From Pedobacter sp. BS3 (GTDB lineage: Bacteria > Bacteroidota > Bacteroidia > Sphingobacteriales > Sphingobacteriaceae), in the NCBI RefSeq assembly GCF_008274585.1, contig NZ_VTRT01000001.1, forward strand, positions 310,001-374,000: a stretch of 64,000 bases of DNA, given 5' to 3'. Shown piece by piece: positions 7,856 to 17,708 of the stretch. Position numbers and translations under genes: made by a program. The notes beneath the pieces were generated by a model that made no database searches, was not told where the DNA came from, and worked only from the letters and a program-made list of their open reading frames with translations. Position 1 is the first letter of the stretch, and each line of letters opens with the position of its first letter.

Positions 7856-9091
7856 CTAATCATTCGGTTTGAGGCTTTTATCATAACATAAAATATACTT
7901 TTGAACCGTTTTTACCAGGGTTTCCAGGTTAGAGTTATCAGAAGCCGTGGTAATATCCTGTATGCTGCCATCTTTCATTAAAATATTGATGTTTCCATCG
8001 TCAACACGGTAAGCATTATTTTTAATGGTATCGGTAAACACAAAATACGAAGCCTCTTTTTCAGAAATACCGTATTTTGCTATGGCGTAAGCCGCTAATT
8101 TTTCTACTTCTGCCTTATCGGGACTTAAATTACTGATTTCTACATGATATAAATTACGTTCTGTTAAATTTTTGCATAACGTTGATAAAATGAAATCAGG
8201 CTCATTAACCCAAACTTTTACAGAGGTATAAATATCGTGATCATCAAGCTTCGAAAACCGCTGCAAGTGCTCGGGATCATCGTTAAAATTGGTACAATTA
8301 ACAGTATTATATAAAAAATGCGCCAGGTTTGGTGTGGCAAATAGCTTTGTGCCGGCAATAGCCAGGTTTTTAGCACGCTCTAAGATCTTAACCAGCAGCC
8401 ATTCTCCGGCAATCACGGTTTTATGCAGGTAAACCTGCCAGTACATCAAGCGGCGGGCAATCAGGAATTTTTCTATAGAGTAAATGCCTTTTTCTTCAAC
8501 AACAAGCTGATCATCAACCACATCCAGCATTTTTATGATGCGGTCAAAGCTGATAACACCCTCGGCAACCCCGGTAAAAAAGCTATCCCTGTTTAAATAA
8601 TCCATGCGATCCAAATCCAACTGCCCCGAAACCAACTGATGCAGGAACTTCTTTTCATAACGATTATTAAACACATCTATTGCCATACTTAACCTGCCTC
8701 CAAACTCGTTATTGAGATTTTGCATCAGCAGGGCTGAAATATGCTCGTGCGATACACCACCTACAATAGTGTGTTCCAGCGCATGCGAGAACGGCCCATG
8801 GCCGATATCATGTAATAATATGGCTATAATAGCTGCGTTTTCCTCTTCGGGTGTTATATTGTGACCTTTGCTGCGTAACGTTTCTATAGCCAGGCACATC
8901 AAATGCATAGCGCCAAGGGCATGATGAAAACGGGTATGAAGCGCACCGGGATAAACCAGATGGGTCATGCCCAGCTGTTTGATATAGCGAAGCCGCTGAA
9001 AATAAGGATGCTGTATTAAATCAAATACCAGCTCTGACGGAACATTGATAAACCCGTATACCGGATCGTTAATGATTTTTTTCTTGTTCAA
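7856..9091 (-). CDS. HD-domain phosphohydrolase (dGTPase/SAMHD1-like)
   Basis: A 411-residue cytosolic HD-superfamily protein. Metal ligands are visible as H in TRFHHALG (56/57), HD at 94-95 in LLHDIGHGPFSH, and Asp in the LDLDRMDYLNRD block (159-168). This arrangement is shared by dGTPases and SAMHD1-like nucleotide triphosphohydrolases. It is probably the first gene of the lpx operon. In relatives it is often annotated only as HD-domain protein, so the nucleotide substrate is inference. Confidence 0.88.
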   Translation of the reverse strand: MNKKKIINDPVYGFINVPSELVFDLIQHPYFQRLRYIKQLGMTHLVYPGALHTRFHHALGAMHLMCLAIETLRSKGHNITPEEENAAIIAILLHDIGHGPFSHALEHTIVGGVSHEHISALLMQNLNNEFGGRLSMAIDVFNNRYEKKFLHQLVSGQLDLDRMDYLNRDSFFTGVAEGVISFDRIIKMLDVVDDQLVVEEKGIYSIEKFLIARRLMYWQVYLHKTVIAGEWLLVKILERAKNLAIAGTKLFATPNLAHFLYNTVNCTNFNDDPEHLQRFSKLDDHDIYTSVKVWVNEPDFILSTLCKNLTERNLYHVEISNLSPDKAEVEKLAAYAIAKYGISEKEASYFVFTDTIKNNAYRVDDGNINILMKDGSIQDITTASDNSNLETLVKTVQKYILCYDKSLKPND

Positions 9092-9189
9092 AGTAATGGA
9101 TTCCCGGATGCAAAAATTGTTAATTTTAATGAGACAAAAAACTTATTTCTTTGTTACAGCATAACAACAATTCAAATATTTAACGCAAT

Positions 9190-10743
9190 ATGCAGAATTC
9201 TAAAATACTATGGGCCGATGATGAGATTGACTTGTTAAAGCCTCATATTCTTTTTTTAAATGAAAAAGGCTACGATATAACAACAGCAACCAATGGTAAC
9301 GATGCTCTTGAATTATTTAAAAGCAACTATTTTGACCTGGTGTTTCTGGATGAAAATATGCCGGGCTTAACCGGGCTGGAAACCCTGACGGAGATCAAGA
9401 ACAGCAACCCGGATATTCCTATTGTTTTGATCACCAAAAACGAAGAAGAATACCTGATGGAAGATGCCATTGGTTCTAAAATAGACGATTACCTGATCAA
9501 ACCGGTAAACCCGAAACAAATTTTGCTTACCATAAAAAAATTGACGCAAAACAAGCGCCTGGTAAGCGAAAAAACTACAATGGCCTATCAGCAGGATTTC
9601 AGGAACCTGGGTATGATACTAAACGATAACCTGGATTTTAACGAGTGGGTAGACGTTTATAAAAAACTGGTTTACTGGGAACTTTCACTCGAAAAACTGG
9701 AAGACGAAGGCATGCATGAAGTGCTTACCCTTCAAAAGGCCGAAGCCAATATGCAGTTCTGCAAGTTTGTAGAAAAAAATTATCTCAACTGGCTTAAAAA
9801 TCCCGATTCGGGCCCCGTTACTTCCAATCAATTATTTAAAAAGAAGCTGTTCCCGGCATTAGAGAATAATAAACCCACTTTTTTTATCCTGATAGACAAT
9901 CTGCGGTACGACCAATGGAAAATGATCAATTCTATTATTACCGATTATTTCCGCCTGGAAGAAGAGGATTGTTATTACAGCATTTTGCCTACCGCCACGC
10001 AGTATGCCCGCAATGCCATTTTCTCCGGCCTGATGCCGCTGGATATGGAAAAGCGTTTTCCGTCTATGTGGCAGAATGATGAGGACGAGGGCGGAAAAAA
10101 CCTGTACGAAGAGCAGTTTATGGGCGATCAGATACAGCGAAGCCTGCGCAGGGATTGCAAATATTCATACACCAAAGTGTTAACATACGAACAGGGTAAG
10201 GAAGTCAACGAGAATATCAATAACCTGTTAGGGAATGATCTGAATGTTATTGTTTATAATTTTGTGGATATGCTGTCGCATGCCCGCACCGATATGGCTA
10301 TGATACGCGAACTGGCTAACGATGAGGCGGCTTACCGTTCACTCACGCTGTCATGGTTTGAACATTCGCCATTACTGGATGCCCTGAAAAAGCTTTCGCA
10401 GAAAAATGTAAAAGTAATTATTACTACCGATCACGGAACCATACGCGTTAAGCATGCCAGCAAGGTTATCGGCGATCGTAATACCAATACCAACCTCCGC
10501 TACAAACAAGGTAAAAATCTGAACTTTATTGCTAAAGACGTATTTCACATCAAAAATCCGCACGATGCGCTGCTGCCACGCCTGCACGTAAGTTCGGGAT
10601 TTATCTTCGCTAAAGAAGATACCTATTTTGTTTACCCGAACAATTACAACCAGTTTGTTAATTACTTCAATGAAACATTTCAGCATGGCGGGATCTCGCT
10701 GGAAGAAATGATCGTACCTTATGTAACCTATACACCCAAATGA
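9190..10743 (+). CDS. porX: PorX: response regulator with PglZ domain, T9SS regulator
   Basis: Residues 1-120 form a receiver domain with acidic D10/D11, phospho-acceptor D54 (LVFLDENMPG) and K104 (YLIKPVNP). A helical linker follows. Residues ~215-517 are an alkaline-phosphatase-fold PglZ domain (FILIDNLRYDQW near 232, TDHGTIRV near 414). This architecture is that of PorX, the response regulator that works with PorY and sigma factor SigP to control type IX secretion. The PglZ part of PorX is known to be a phosphodiesterase acting on oligonucleotides. It is divergent from the HD gene, 98 bases apart. Confidence 0.93.
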   Translation: MQNSKILWADDEIDLLKPHILFLNEKGYDITTATNGNDALELFKSNYFDLVFLDENMPGLTGLETLTEIKNSNPDIPIVLITKNEEEYLMEDAIGSKIDDYLIKPVNPKQILLTIKKLTQNKRLVSEKTTMAYQQDFRNLGMILNDNLDFNEWVDVYKKLVYWELSLEKLEDEGMHEVLTLQKAEANMQFCKFVEKNYLNWLKNPDSGPVTSNQLFKKKLFPALENNKPTFFILIDNLRYDQWKMINSIITDYFRLEEEDCYYSILPTATQYARNAIFSGLMPLDMEKRFPSMWQNDEDEGGKNLYEEQFMGDQIQRSLRRDCKYSYTKVLTYEQGKEVNENINNLLGNDLNVIVYNFVDMLSHARTDMAMIRELANDEAAYRSLTLSWFEHSPLLDALKKLSQKNVKVIITTDHGTIRVKHASKVIGDRNTNTNLRYKQGKNLNFIAKDVFHIKNPHDALLPRLHVSSGFIFAKEDTYFVYPNNYNQFVNYFNETFQHGGISLEEMIVPYVTYTPK

Positions 10744-10751
10744 TAAAATTA

Positions 10752-10792
10752 AGATTGCTTCGTTATTGCGAGGAAGAATGACGAAGCAATCT
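10752..10792. repeat. Short palindromic REP-like element after porX
   Basis: A perfect 12-bp inverted repeat (AGATTGCTTCGT at 10752-10763, its complement at 10781-10792) with a 17-base loop containing ATTGCGAGG. The same terminal word, AGATTGCTT, bounds the element at 26613-26715, so this is a dispersed repeat family. It may also end the porX transcript. Confidence 0.7.
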
Positions 10793-10923
10793 ATGTACTA
10801 TGTAGAATTCGAGCGGCATCGAGAAAAAAGATGAGTAACCTTTGTGGCAAAAGATAAAATAATCACGTTGTGTCTTTGTGCCCAGCCTTACAATCACTTA
10901 ATTTTGTGGTTCAAAATAAACAG

Positions 10924-11340
10924 GTGAAAATACAACTTATAGCTATCAATGAGCTTGAAAAGGCCGCACAGCAATTGCTTGATGTAGCAGGCAAGCATAA
11001 AGTATGGCTGTTTTATGGCGATATGGGCGCCGGTAAAACCACACTCATCAAAGCTATTTGCAGGCAATTAGGTATAACCGATACCGTTTCAAGCCCTACA
11101 TTTTCTATTGTTAACGAATACGCCTCGCCGCAGGGCCCCGTTTATCATTTTGATTTTTACCGGTTAAAAGCAGAATCAGAAGCGCTGGATCTGGGTTATG
11201 AAGATTACCTGTATTCAGGTAATTACTGTTTTATAGAGTGGCCTGAAAAAATATCCAACCTCTTGCCGCAAAATACGTTAAACATAACCATCGGCCTTAG
11301 CGGCGATACACGGATTATTGAAGTTAAAAGTCAAAATTAA
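10924..11340 (+). CDS. tsaE: tRNA threonylcarbamoyladenosine biosynthesis ATPase TsaE
   Basis: Needed with TsaB and TsaD for the t6A modification at position 37 of ANN-decoding tRNAs. Walker A GDMGAGKT is at residues 32-39 of the protein counted from the GTG at 10924, followed by SSPTFSIVNEY and the HFDFYRL and FIEWPEK motifs typical of TsaE. An in-frame GTG at 10870 would add 18 residues with no family match, so I chose 10924, giving 138 residues, close to the usual length. The gene lies 85 bases before ald. Confidence 0.93.
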   Translation: MKIQLIAINELEKAAQQLLDVAGKHKVWLFYGDMGAGKTTLIKAICRQLGITDTVSSPTFSIVNEYASPQGPVYHFDFYRLKAESEALDLGYEDYLYSGNYCFIEWPEKISNLLPQNTLNITIGLSGDTRIIEVKSQN

Positions 11341-11425
11341 AAAGTAAAAAAGCAAATTTATCAGCCGATGCAATTGCTGAAACAATTTCGTATCTTCAAA
11401 CACTCGTTTTTACTAACCGGAGAAC

Positions 11426-12646
11426 ATGATAAGTGAACTATCAGCCATTGCCAAACAAGCGCTTATGCAATTGCAGCCGCAGGAAGCAATGCTTGAAACC
11501 AAGGTAAAGAAGAACTCTCTGTTTATAGGCATTCCCAAAGAAACTTCATTCCAGGAAAATCGTATTGCGCTTACCCCATTATCCGTAGCGGCCCTGGTAA
11601 ACAACGGACACCAGGTATATATTGAATCGGGGGCTGGTATGGGCGCAAACTTTAGTGATAAAGATTATAGCGAGCAGGGAGCACGAATCATTTATGATAA
11701 AAAGGAGATCTTCGCAGCAGACATCATCATAAAGATCGGCCCTCCAACCATGGCCGAGATCAATATGATGAAAACCGGTCAGGTGCTGTTTTCAACGCTT
11801 CAGATGTCATCATTAAAACCCGAAAACCTGGAGGCGATGATGAAAAAGAAGATCACGGCGCTGGCCTTTGAGTACCTGCTTGACGAGGGTGGCATACTGA
11901 GCGTTGTGCGGGCTATGAGTGAAATTGTGGGCGCTACCTCCATCCTGATCGCCGCAGAATACCTGAGCAATGTTTTTGAAGGCAAAGGGCTTATGCTGGG
12001 CGGCATTACCGGCGTTCCGCCAACAGAAATTGTCATATTAGGAGCCGGTACGGTAGGCGAATTTGCTGCCCGTACCGCTATATCGCTTGGCGCAGAAGTA
12101 AAGGTGTTTGACAGCTCGATCTATCGCCTCCGGCGATTACAAACCAATATCGGAACCCGGATCTTTACATCGGTGATACAGCCCATTGTGTTGGAAAAAG
12201 CCATTACCACCTGCGATGTTGCCATTGGCGCCATACGTGCAACCAATGGTCGCAGTCCGTGCATCATTACCGAAGAAACCGTTAGCCGCATGAAACCCAA
12301 TTCGGTATTGATCGACGTTAGTATAGACCAGGGCGGGTGCTTTGAAACTTCGCGGGTTACCAACCATACGCACCCGGTTTTCAGAAAATACGATGTTATC
12401 CACTATTGCGTGCCTAATATTGCATCGCGGGTATCGCGTACAGCCACATACGCGTTAACCAATATTTTCACACCCATCTTGCTTGATATTGGCGATATGG
12501 GCGGCATTATGAATGTTATCTGGGAAAAACCGGGCGTACGCAATGCCATTTATCTTTTCCAGGGACATCTCACCAATAAAGACCTTGCAGCACGGTTCAA
12601 TCTTCCGCCGAAAGACCTGGATCTGCTCATTGTTTCAAACCGCTAA
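11426..12646 (+). CDS. ald: Alanine dehydrogenase
   Basis: NAD-dependent interconversion of L-alanine with pyruvate and ammonia. The AlaDH/PNT N-terminal domain begins at IGIPKET (34-40). The Rossmann NAD site GAGTVG is at 206-211, followed by VFDSSIYRLRRL. The C-terminal part has the PNIASRVSRTATYALTNI block typical of AlaDH rather than transhydrogenase. A ~30-residue N-terminal extension precedes the usual start, as in many Bacteroidota homologues. Confidence 0.92.
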   Translation: MISELSAIAKQALMQLQPQEAMLETKVKKNSLFIGIPKETSFQENRIALTPLSVAALVNNGHQVYIESGAGMGANFSDKDYSEQGARIIYDKKEIFAADIIIKIGPPTMAEINMMKTGQVLFSTLQMSSLKPENLEAMMKKKITALAFEYLLDEGGILSVVRAMSEIVGATSILIAAEYLSNVFEGKGLMLGGITGVPPTEIVILGAGTVGEFAARTAISLGAEVKVFDSSIYRLRRLQTNIGTRIFTSVIQPIVLEKAITTCDVAIGAIRATNGRSPCIITEETVSRMKPNSVLIDVSIDQGGCFETSRVTNHTHPVFRKYDVIHYCVPNIASRVSRTATYALTNIFTPILLDIGDMGGIMNVIWEKPGVRNAIYLFQGHLTNKDLAARFNLPPKDLDLLIVSNR

Positions 12647-12798
12647 TATTAACGTTTTAAAACGATGTGTATGTAAATTTGTTAAGGCACTTGATATCAC
12701 CATGTAAGGTCAATTATAACCGGTCTTGTTAATATATTTTTATATTAATGATTTTAAACCGGTTACCTGTTTTGACTTTTTAATTTTGACTTAACAAT

Positions 12799-13764
12799 AT
12801 GAACATCAAAATTAAACGCTTCCTGAAAAAGATCTGGGCTTTACTATTAGCCAGCTTTAACGGGTTTACTAACGACAGAGGATTAAAGCTAAGCGCTTCG
12901 CTGGCCTACTATACCGTGTTTTCGTTAGCGCCTATGCTTATCCTGATCATATCGCTAACCAGCTTTTTTTATGGAAAAGATGCCATCGAAGGGCAGGTGT
13001 TTTCACAGCTAAAGGCCTTTGTTGGCGATACGGCCGCTGCACAGATACAGGATATCATCAAAAACCTGCAACTATCCGGCAAAACCAATATTGCACTCAT
13101 TGCCGGCATTGTAACCCTGGTGGTTGGCGCTACCGGTATTTTCCTCGAAATACAGGATTCTATCAACATTATTTGGCGGGTAAAAGCCAAGCCAAAAAGA
13201 GGTTGGGTAAAGATGCTTAAAAACCGGTTTTTATCGTTTTCGCTGATCATCAGTTTGGGATTTCTGCTCATGGTATCGCTAATTATTAATGGCATTATTG
13301 TAGCGCTGCAAACCAAATTACAATACTACTTCCCCGATATCACCATACTGGTTGTTAACGGACTGAACATACTGGTTACCTTCCTGGTCATTTCCTTTTT
13401 ATTCGGCATTATCTTTAAGTTTTTGCCCGATGTTAAAATTTCATGGAAGGATGTACGTACAGGAGCTTTCTTTACCGCTATTCTGTTCATGATCGGGCGT
13501 TACGGCATAGGCCTGTATATCGAATCATCAGGTACTACTTCAGTGTACGGCGCTGCCGGCTCCATCATTATTATCCTGCTCTGGATCTATTATACCTCGG
13601 CTATTTTATATTTTGGTGCGGAATTTACCCAGGTTTATGCCGAGCAGTCGGGCAGCAGAATTGAGCCCGCCGATTATGCTATTCATATTGAACAGATTGA
13701 ACGTAAGGTTGACGTGGATGTATTACCCCCGCAAAATCCGCAGTTAAAAAAGGATACTAAATAG
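12799..13764 (+). CDS. YihY/virulence factor BrkB family membrane protein
   Basis: A 321-residue inner-membrane protein with about six hydrophobic segments. The family hallmark LKLSASLAYYTVFSLAPML is near residues 29-48, with further segments near 95-115, 150-175, 190-215, 225-245 and 255-280, and a charged C-terminal tail. Family function is uncertain (once annotated as RNase BN, wrongly; a transport role is suspected). It stands alone, downstream of ald. Confidence 0.92.
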   Translation: MNIKIKRFLKKIWALLLASFNGFTNDRGLKLSASLAYYTVFSLAPMLILIISLTSFFYGKDAIEGQVFSQLKAFVGDTAAAQIQDIIKNLQLSGKTNIALIAGIVTLVVGATGIFLEIQDSINIIWRVKAKPKRGWVKMLKNRFLSFSLIISLGFLLMVSLIINGIIVALQTKLQYYFPDITILVVNGLNILVTFLVISFLFGIIFKFLPDVKISWKDVRTGAFFTAILFMIGRYGIGLYIESSGTTSVYGAAGSIIIILLWIYYTSAILYFGAEFTQVYAEQSGSRIEPADYAIHIEQIERKVDVDVLPPQNPQLKKDTK

Positions 13765-13959
13765 CTAATTACCTGCCGTAAACTTAATATACCTAAAAAG
13801 TTACAATATGTATAAATAATTGATTAATAATCAATTAACCTATTTTTAGGTTGTTATCCTCCTGTTAAGCACACACTAAAAAGCCCGGTGGAACGTATTT
13901 TGTATTATACAAATTAAGCTTGTGTTGAGCTTACAGATTAGGATTTAAATAGATGTGTT

Positions 13960-14433
13960 ATGAAAAAGTTGGTTCTTTTGATAGCAGTAGTGACATCGGC
14001 AGCTTTGTTTAAAAAAGCCGATGCGCAAGTTGGCGTAAATGTTAACATTAACCTGGGAGCTCCGCCCGTTTATGTGGCTCCGCCGGTTGCCCAGGTTTCC
14101 TATTATTATATGCCGGATATAGGCGCTTATTATTATGTACCTGCCCGGCGATATTATTACCATAGCAACGGCCGGTGGATCTCTGCGGCTTACCTGCCCG
14201 GTGCTTACCGTAGCTGCAATGTATATTCGGTAAGGCACGTAGCTGTATATGGCCCTAAACCCTATTTGCGACATGACTATTACCGCAGCCGGTATCAGCC
14301 GCATCAGGCTACCGTTTACCACACTAACTACTATTATTCGCAGCCATCACGCAGCTATAAAAGCTATAGTGCATACCGTGGTGGAAACAGTCACGGGCAT
14401 AGCAGCCATCACAGCCACGGCCGGCATCATTAA
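13960..14433 (+). CDS. Secreted Tyr- and His-rich low-complexity protein
   Basis: A 157-residue protein with a signal peptide (MKKLVLLIAVVTSAALF, cleavage after KADAQ). The mature part is dominated by tyrosine (YYYMPDIGAYYYVPARRYYYH) and ends in a Ser/His/Gly-rich tail (HGHSSHHSHGRHH). A His tail like this can bind metal ions, while Tyr-rich segments resemble surface or amyloid-like proteins. I recognise no named domain. It is flanked by its own upstream AT-rich region and convergent to the sulfatase gene. Confidence 0.8.
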   Translation: MKKLVLLIAVVTSAALFKKADAQVGVNVNINLGAPPVYVAPPVAQVSYYYMPDIGAYYYVPARRYYYHSNGRWISAAYLPGAYRSCNVYSVRHVAVYGPKPYLRHDYYRSRYQPHQATVYHTNYYYSQPSRSYKSYSAYRGGNSHGHSSHHSHGRHH

Positions 14434-14519
14434 AACAAACTGAATAGGGTGTTTCCTTATAGTTGCCTTTAGCAAGGGAAACACCCTGTTATAACATAAA
14501 AACAAGTTGTTTTCCCGGA

Positions 14520-16118
14520 TCAATGTTCGCGTGGGAACATTTTACCACGCTGCTTCATATCTGTACCATTAATGGGCAATACATGGTTTGCTTCTGCCCA
14601 CTTGTTCCATTTATCTTCAAGCTCTTTTACTTTTTGAGGATATTTTGAAGCCAGATTCTGTACCTCGGTTTTATCTGTGTTCAGATTATACAGCTCCCAT
14701 GCTCCTGCATAAGGTATCTTATCTGAGCTTTTGGAAACCAGCTTCCAGCTACCGTCCCGTATAGCTTTATTCCCCTCGTGCTCCCAATATAATGTACGGT
14801 CAGGCAAAGCTTTACCTAAAAATACCGGCGCTATGTTTTCGCCGTTCAACGGGTTTATGTCATTATCCTGGTATGTTTTAGGGTACGATGCTCCTGCAAT
14901 AGCCATGAACGTAGGCATAATATCAATAACATGAGCAGGCTGGTTATTTAACAGGGTTCCTTTTGGAGCTGTGTGCCCCGGCCAGCTCACAATAAAGGGT
15001 GTATGTATACCGCCTTCATGGACACGGGTTTTGTATAGCCTGAACGGCGTATTACTCAAATTTGCCCAATAGCCCCGGTAGCTTTCATAACTTTCATCTG
15101 TACCAATGGTTTCAAGCGTTGGTTTAGAACGGCTAAGATATTCTGCACAAGCGCCATTATCTGCCATAAATACTACTATGGTATTTTCTGATAAGCCGTT
15201 TTTTCTCAATGCTTCTGTAATGCGTCCAACTCCCTGGTCCATGCAATCAACCTGGGCCGCGTATATAGCCATACGTTTTACCCACATCTTTTTTTCCTGC
15301 TGTGGTATATCTTTCCACGCCGGCACGGTATCTTTAGGACTTAGCAGCACATTTTTGTCAATGATCCCTAATTGCAGCTGGCGCTTATAACGCTCTTCAC
15401 GCAATTTGTCCCATCCCTGCTCATACAGTTTCATATACTTCTGAATGTCTTTTTCTTTAGCATGTAAAGGCCAGTGCGGTGCAGTGTAGGCTACATATAA
15501 AAAGAACGGTTTTTTAGCAGACGCCTGTTTGTTAATAAAAGCTGCGGCCGAATCGGCTATGGCATCTGTTAAATAAAACCCTGGTTTGGCGGTGATCAGC
15601 TTATTTCCGGTAGTCAGGGTTTTGGGCGTAAAATAACTGGCTGAGCCTTGTAAAATACCAAAATATCCGTCAAAGCCGCGTTGCAAAGGCCAGTTGCTTT
15701 TATCGCCTTTGGGGCGGATGTTAGCACATACATGCCATTTTCCGCTCGCATAAGTAGTGTATCCTGCCGGTTTAAGCACCTCTGCAATGGTCAGGCAGTT
15801 TTTATTCAGATCTCCGCGATAGCCATATTCGTGTTGATCGTAGCCGGTCATGTAACCCATACCTGTATTATGTGGATACTGGCCCGTTAGTAAGGAGGCC
15901 CTTGTTGGACAACAGCGACCGGTATTATAAAACTGTTTTAATCTCACTCCGTTCTCTGCCAGCTTATCAATATTCGGTGTATGGATCTCGCCGCCATAAC
16001 ATCCAATGTCTGAGAATCCCATATCATCAGCCAGGATCAACACGATATTGGGTTTAGTCTGGGCATTCAGCCCTAAACAGGCGAATATTAAAGCCAGAAT
16101 AATAGCTGCATTTTTCAT
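14520..16118 (-). CDS. Sulfatase (arylsulfatase-like, type I)
   Basis: A secreted type I sulfatase of 532 residues, with signal peptide MKNAAIILALIFACLGLNAQ. The formylglycine motif CxPxR reads C69-C-P-T-R73 in GRCCPTRASLLTGQ. Metal-site residues are in ILADDMGFSDIGCYGG (28-43) and the later VVFMADNGACAEY block. It hydrolyses sulfate esters, perhaps of polysaccharides. An anaerobic maturase or FGE must act on C69. No glycoside hydrolase or transporter is adjacent, so the substrate is unknown. Confidence 0.93.
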   Translation of the reverse strand: MKNAAIILALIFACLGLNAQTKPNIVLILADDMGFSDIGCYGGEIHTPNIDKLAENGVRLKQFYNTGRCCPTRASLLTGQYPHNTGMGYMTGYDQHEYGYRGDLNKNCLTIAEVLKPAGYTTYASGKWHVCANIRPKGDKSNWPLQRGFDGYFGILQGSASYFTPKTLTTGNKLITAKPGFYLTDAIADSAAAFINKQASAKKPFFLYVAYTAPHWPLHAKEKDIQKYMKLYEQGWDKLREERYKRQLQLGIIDKNVLLSPKDTVPAWKDIPQQEKKMWVKRMAIYAAQVDCMDQGVGRITEALRKNGLSENTIVVFMADNGACAEYLSRSKPTLETIGTDESYESYRGYWANLSNTPFRLYKTRVHEGGIHTPFIVSWPGHTAPKGTLLNNQPAHVIDIMPTFMAIAGASYPKTYQDNDINPLNGENIAPVFLGKALPDRTLYWEHEGNKAIRDGSWKLVSKSSDKIPYAGAWELYNLNTDKTEVQNLASKYPQKVKELEDKWNKWAEANHVLPINGTDMKQRGKMFPREH

Positions 16119-16438
16119 TAATTTGAATTTAAGTTTATAAATATGGTTACAACTGGTTACCGGAAAAGCTATGTTTCTTTCAAGTTATTTCTAAATTCAA
16201 AACATAACATAACAAAGTAAAATAATAAAAACGAAAGTGACAAAATAAAACACAATGTGGCGTTCCTCTCCCCTGGGACGAGAGCTGCTCATCCTTTGCC
16301 AGGAGATGAATACGATAAGTTTTTAACAGGTGCTTAGAGCATGTTCAAATTTTATGAATAAGATCCTTTACAGAGGCCTTCCGAAAAGCCCCTCTGCCAT
16401 ATTAAAATTTAAACGTATTCATGTGAGCCAATAACTAT
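16119..16438. other. Intergenic between sulfatase and PepSY gene
   Basis: No coding frame is convincing. A CAGAGG...CCTCTG hairpin near 16373-16400 could end the sulfatase-side or PepSY-side transcription. The rest is AT-rich promoter-type DNA of the sulfatase gene. Confidence 0.4.
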
Positions 16439-17638
16439 TTAAGTCATTTTGCCGACCAATTGCCTGGCTTGTTTGTGCACTGCGGGTTTTTTCTTCTTCT
16501 TTCGTCGTCCCCACCAGATGCAAAACCCGGTTATCGGTAAGCTGGTTGCAATCAATCCGCCGGTAAAGGTTACCAGTTTTCCCAGCCATCCCATCCAGGT
16601 TCCCATGTGAAGCGCCCAGTAAGTGTTTTCTATGTTTTCGTGAAGTACCGCTTTATGTGGCAGATTGATTTCATTGCCGGTGTATTTATCGAAAAATGCC
16701 GGGTAGTTTCCATCGCGGCTCTTCAGGCCAACGCGTTTGGCAAAAGCCATGCTGTAATATCCGGACGAATCCATTTTAAAGGTGGCTACTTGGGCCGCTT
16801 CTGCCCAGGGCAGTTTTTTAAAGTACGCCTGGATAATATCATTTAATTCGGCAGGTTGCTTGTCCCCTTTGAAGGCCGGCAGCTCTTTCTCCCAGGCATG
16901 CGAAGTAGCGCCGCCAAAAGTGCCAACGGTTAATTTAGCCAGCGGCTTAAACGCAATGATCAAGCCGGTAACGGTTAGCACCAGGCAAATGGATAATGCA
17001 TAAAATCCGAGTACATTATGCAAATCATAATTCAGGCGTTTAAACCGTGCATTCCACTTTATTTTAAAGCTTTGCTCACGGGTGGTTTTGGTCCATTTGG
17101 CCGGCCACCACAATATAAGGCCGGTTATTAACTCTATCAGGAAAATAACAGAGGCAATATCAATGATCCATTCGCCGGTTCCATGCCATAATAAAGATGC
17201 ATGAATATGCGCAGTTATGTAAAAAAAGTAAATGGTGCCATCGTCTTTCAATATCTTCCCGGTGTACGGATCCATGTAAACAAACCGTAATCCTTTTTCT
17301 TTATCAAAGGAATTGAATTTAAGGGAGCGGGCGGGATCTTTATACACGATCATGTAACCGGGATTGCGGCGTTTGGGATAAGCTTCTTTAAACCGTGCCA
17401 GAATTTCGGTCATAGGCAGGCGTTCTTTTTTTACCTCGGGCACATACAGCGCATCCTTATTGGCCGCGTCAATAATTTCATCACAATACACTACAATGGT
17501 TCCCGTAAGGCAAACTACAATAAGTATGATCGCCGAGATGAGACTGGGCCACAGGTGTATCCAGGCTACAATTTTCCCGAATGTTGATTTGGTTCCTTTC
17601 TTTGGCGGAACCTGGTTTGCTGACTTTGCACTTTTCAT
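16439..17638 (-). CDS. PepSY-associated TM protein, probable siderophore-iron reductase
   Basis: A 399-residue inner-membrane protein of the PepSY_TM (PiuB/FoxB-like) family. It has a hydrophobic segment near 25-50, the HASLLWHGTGEW block (His ligands) followed by TM near 160-180, TM near 210-235, and a last TM near 345-375 (LHMGTWMGWLGKL), ending in a basic tail. Homologues reduce or release iron from imported siderophores. It lies 70 bases downstream of the TonB receptor gene on the same strand, forming an iron-uptake operon. Confidence 0.9.
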   Translation of the reverse strand: MKSAKSANQVPPKKGTKSTFGKIVAWIHLWPSLISAIILIVVCLTGTIVVYCDEIIDAANKDALYVPEVKKERLPMTEILARFKEAYPKRRNPGYMIVYKDPARSLKFNSFDKEKGLRFVYMDPYTGKILKDDGTIYFFYITAHIHASLLWHGTGEWIIDIASVIFLIELITGLILWWPAKWTKTTREQSFKIKWNARFKRLNYDLHNVLGFYALSICLVLTVTGLIIAFKPLAKLTVGTFGGATSHAWEKELPAFKGDKQPAELNDIIQAYFKKLPWAEAAQVATFKMDSSGYYSMAFAKRVGLKSRDGNYPAFFDKYTGNEINLPHKAVLHENIENTYWALHMGTWMGWLGKLVTFTGGLIATSLPITGFCIWWGRRKKKKKPAVHKQARQLVGKMT

Positions 17639-17708
17639 CCTATCTCATTTAAATACAAAAGATTAGCTACCCGGAGGCAGCTAATCTGATGCAGCTGTTT
17701 TTCATGTG

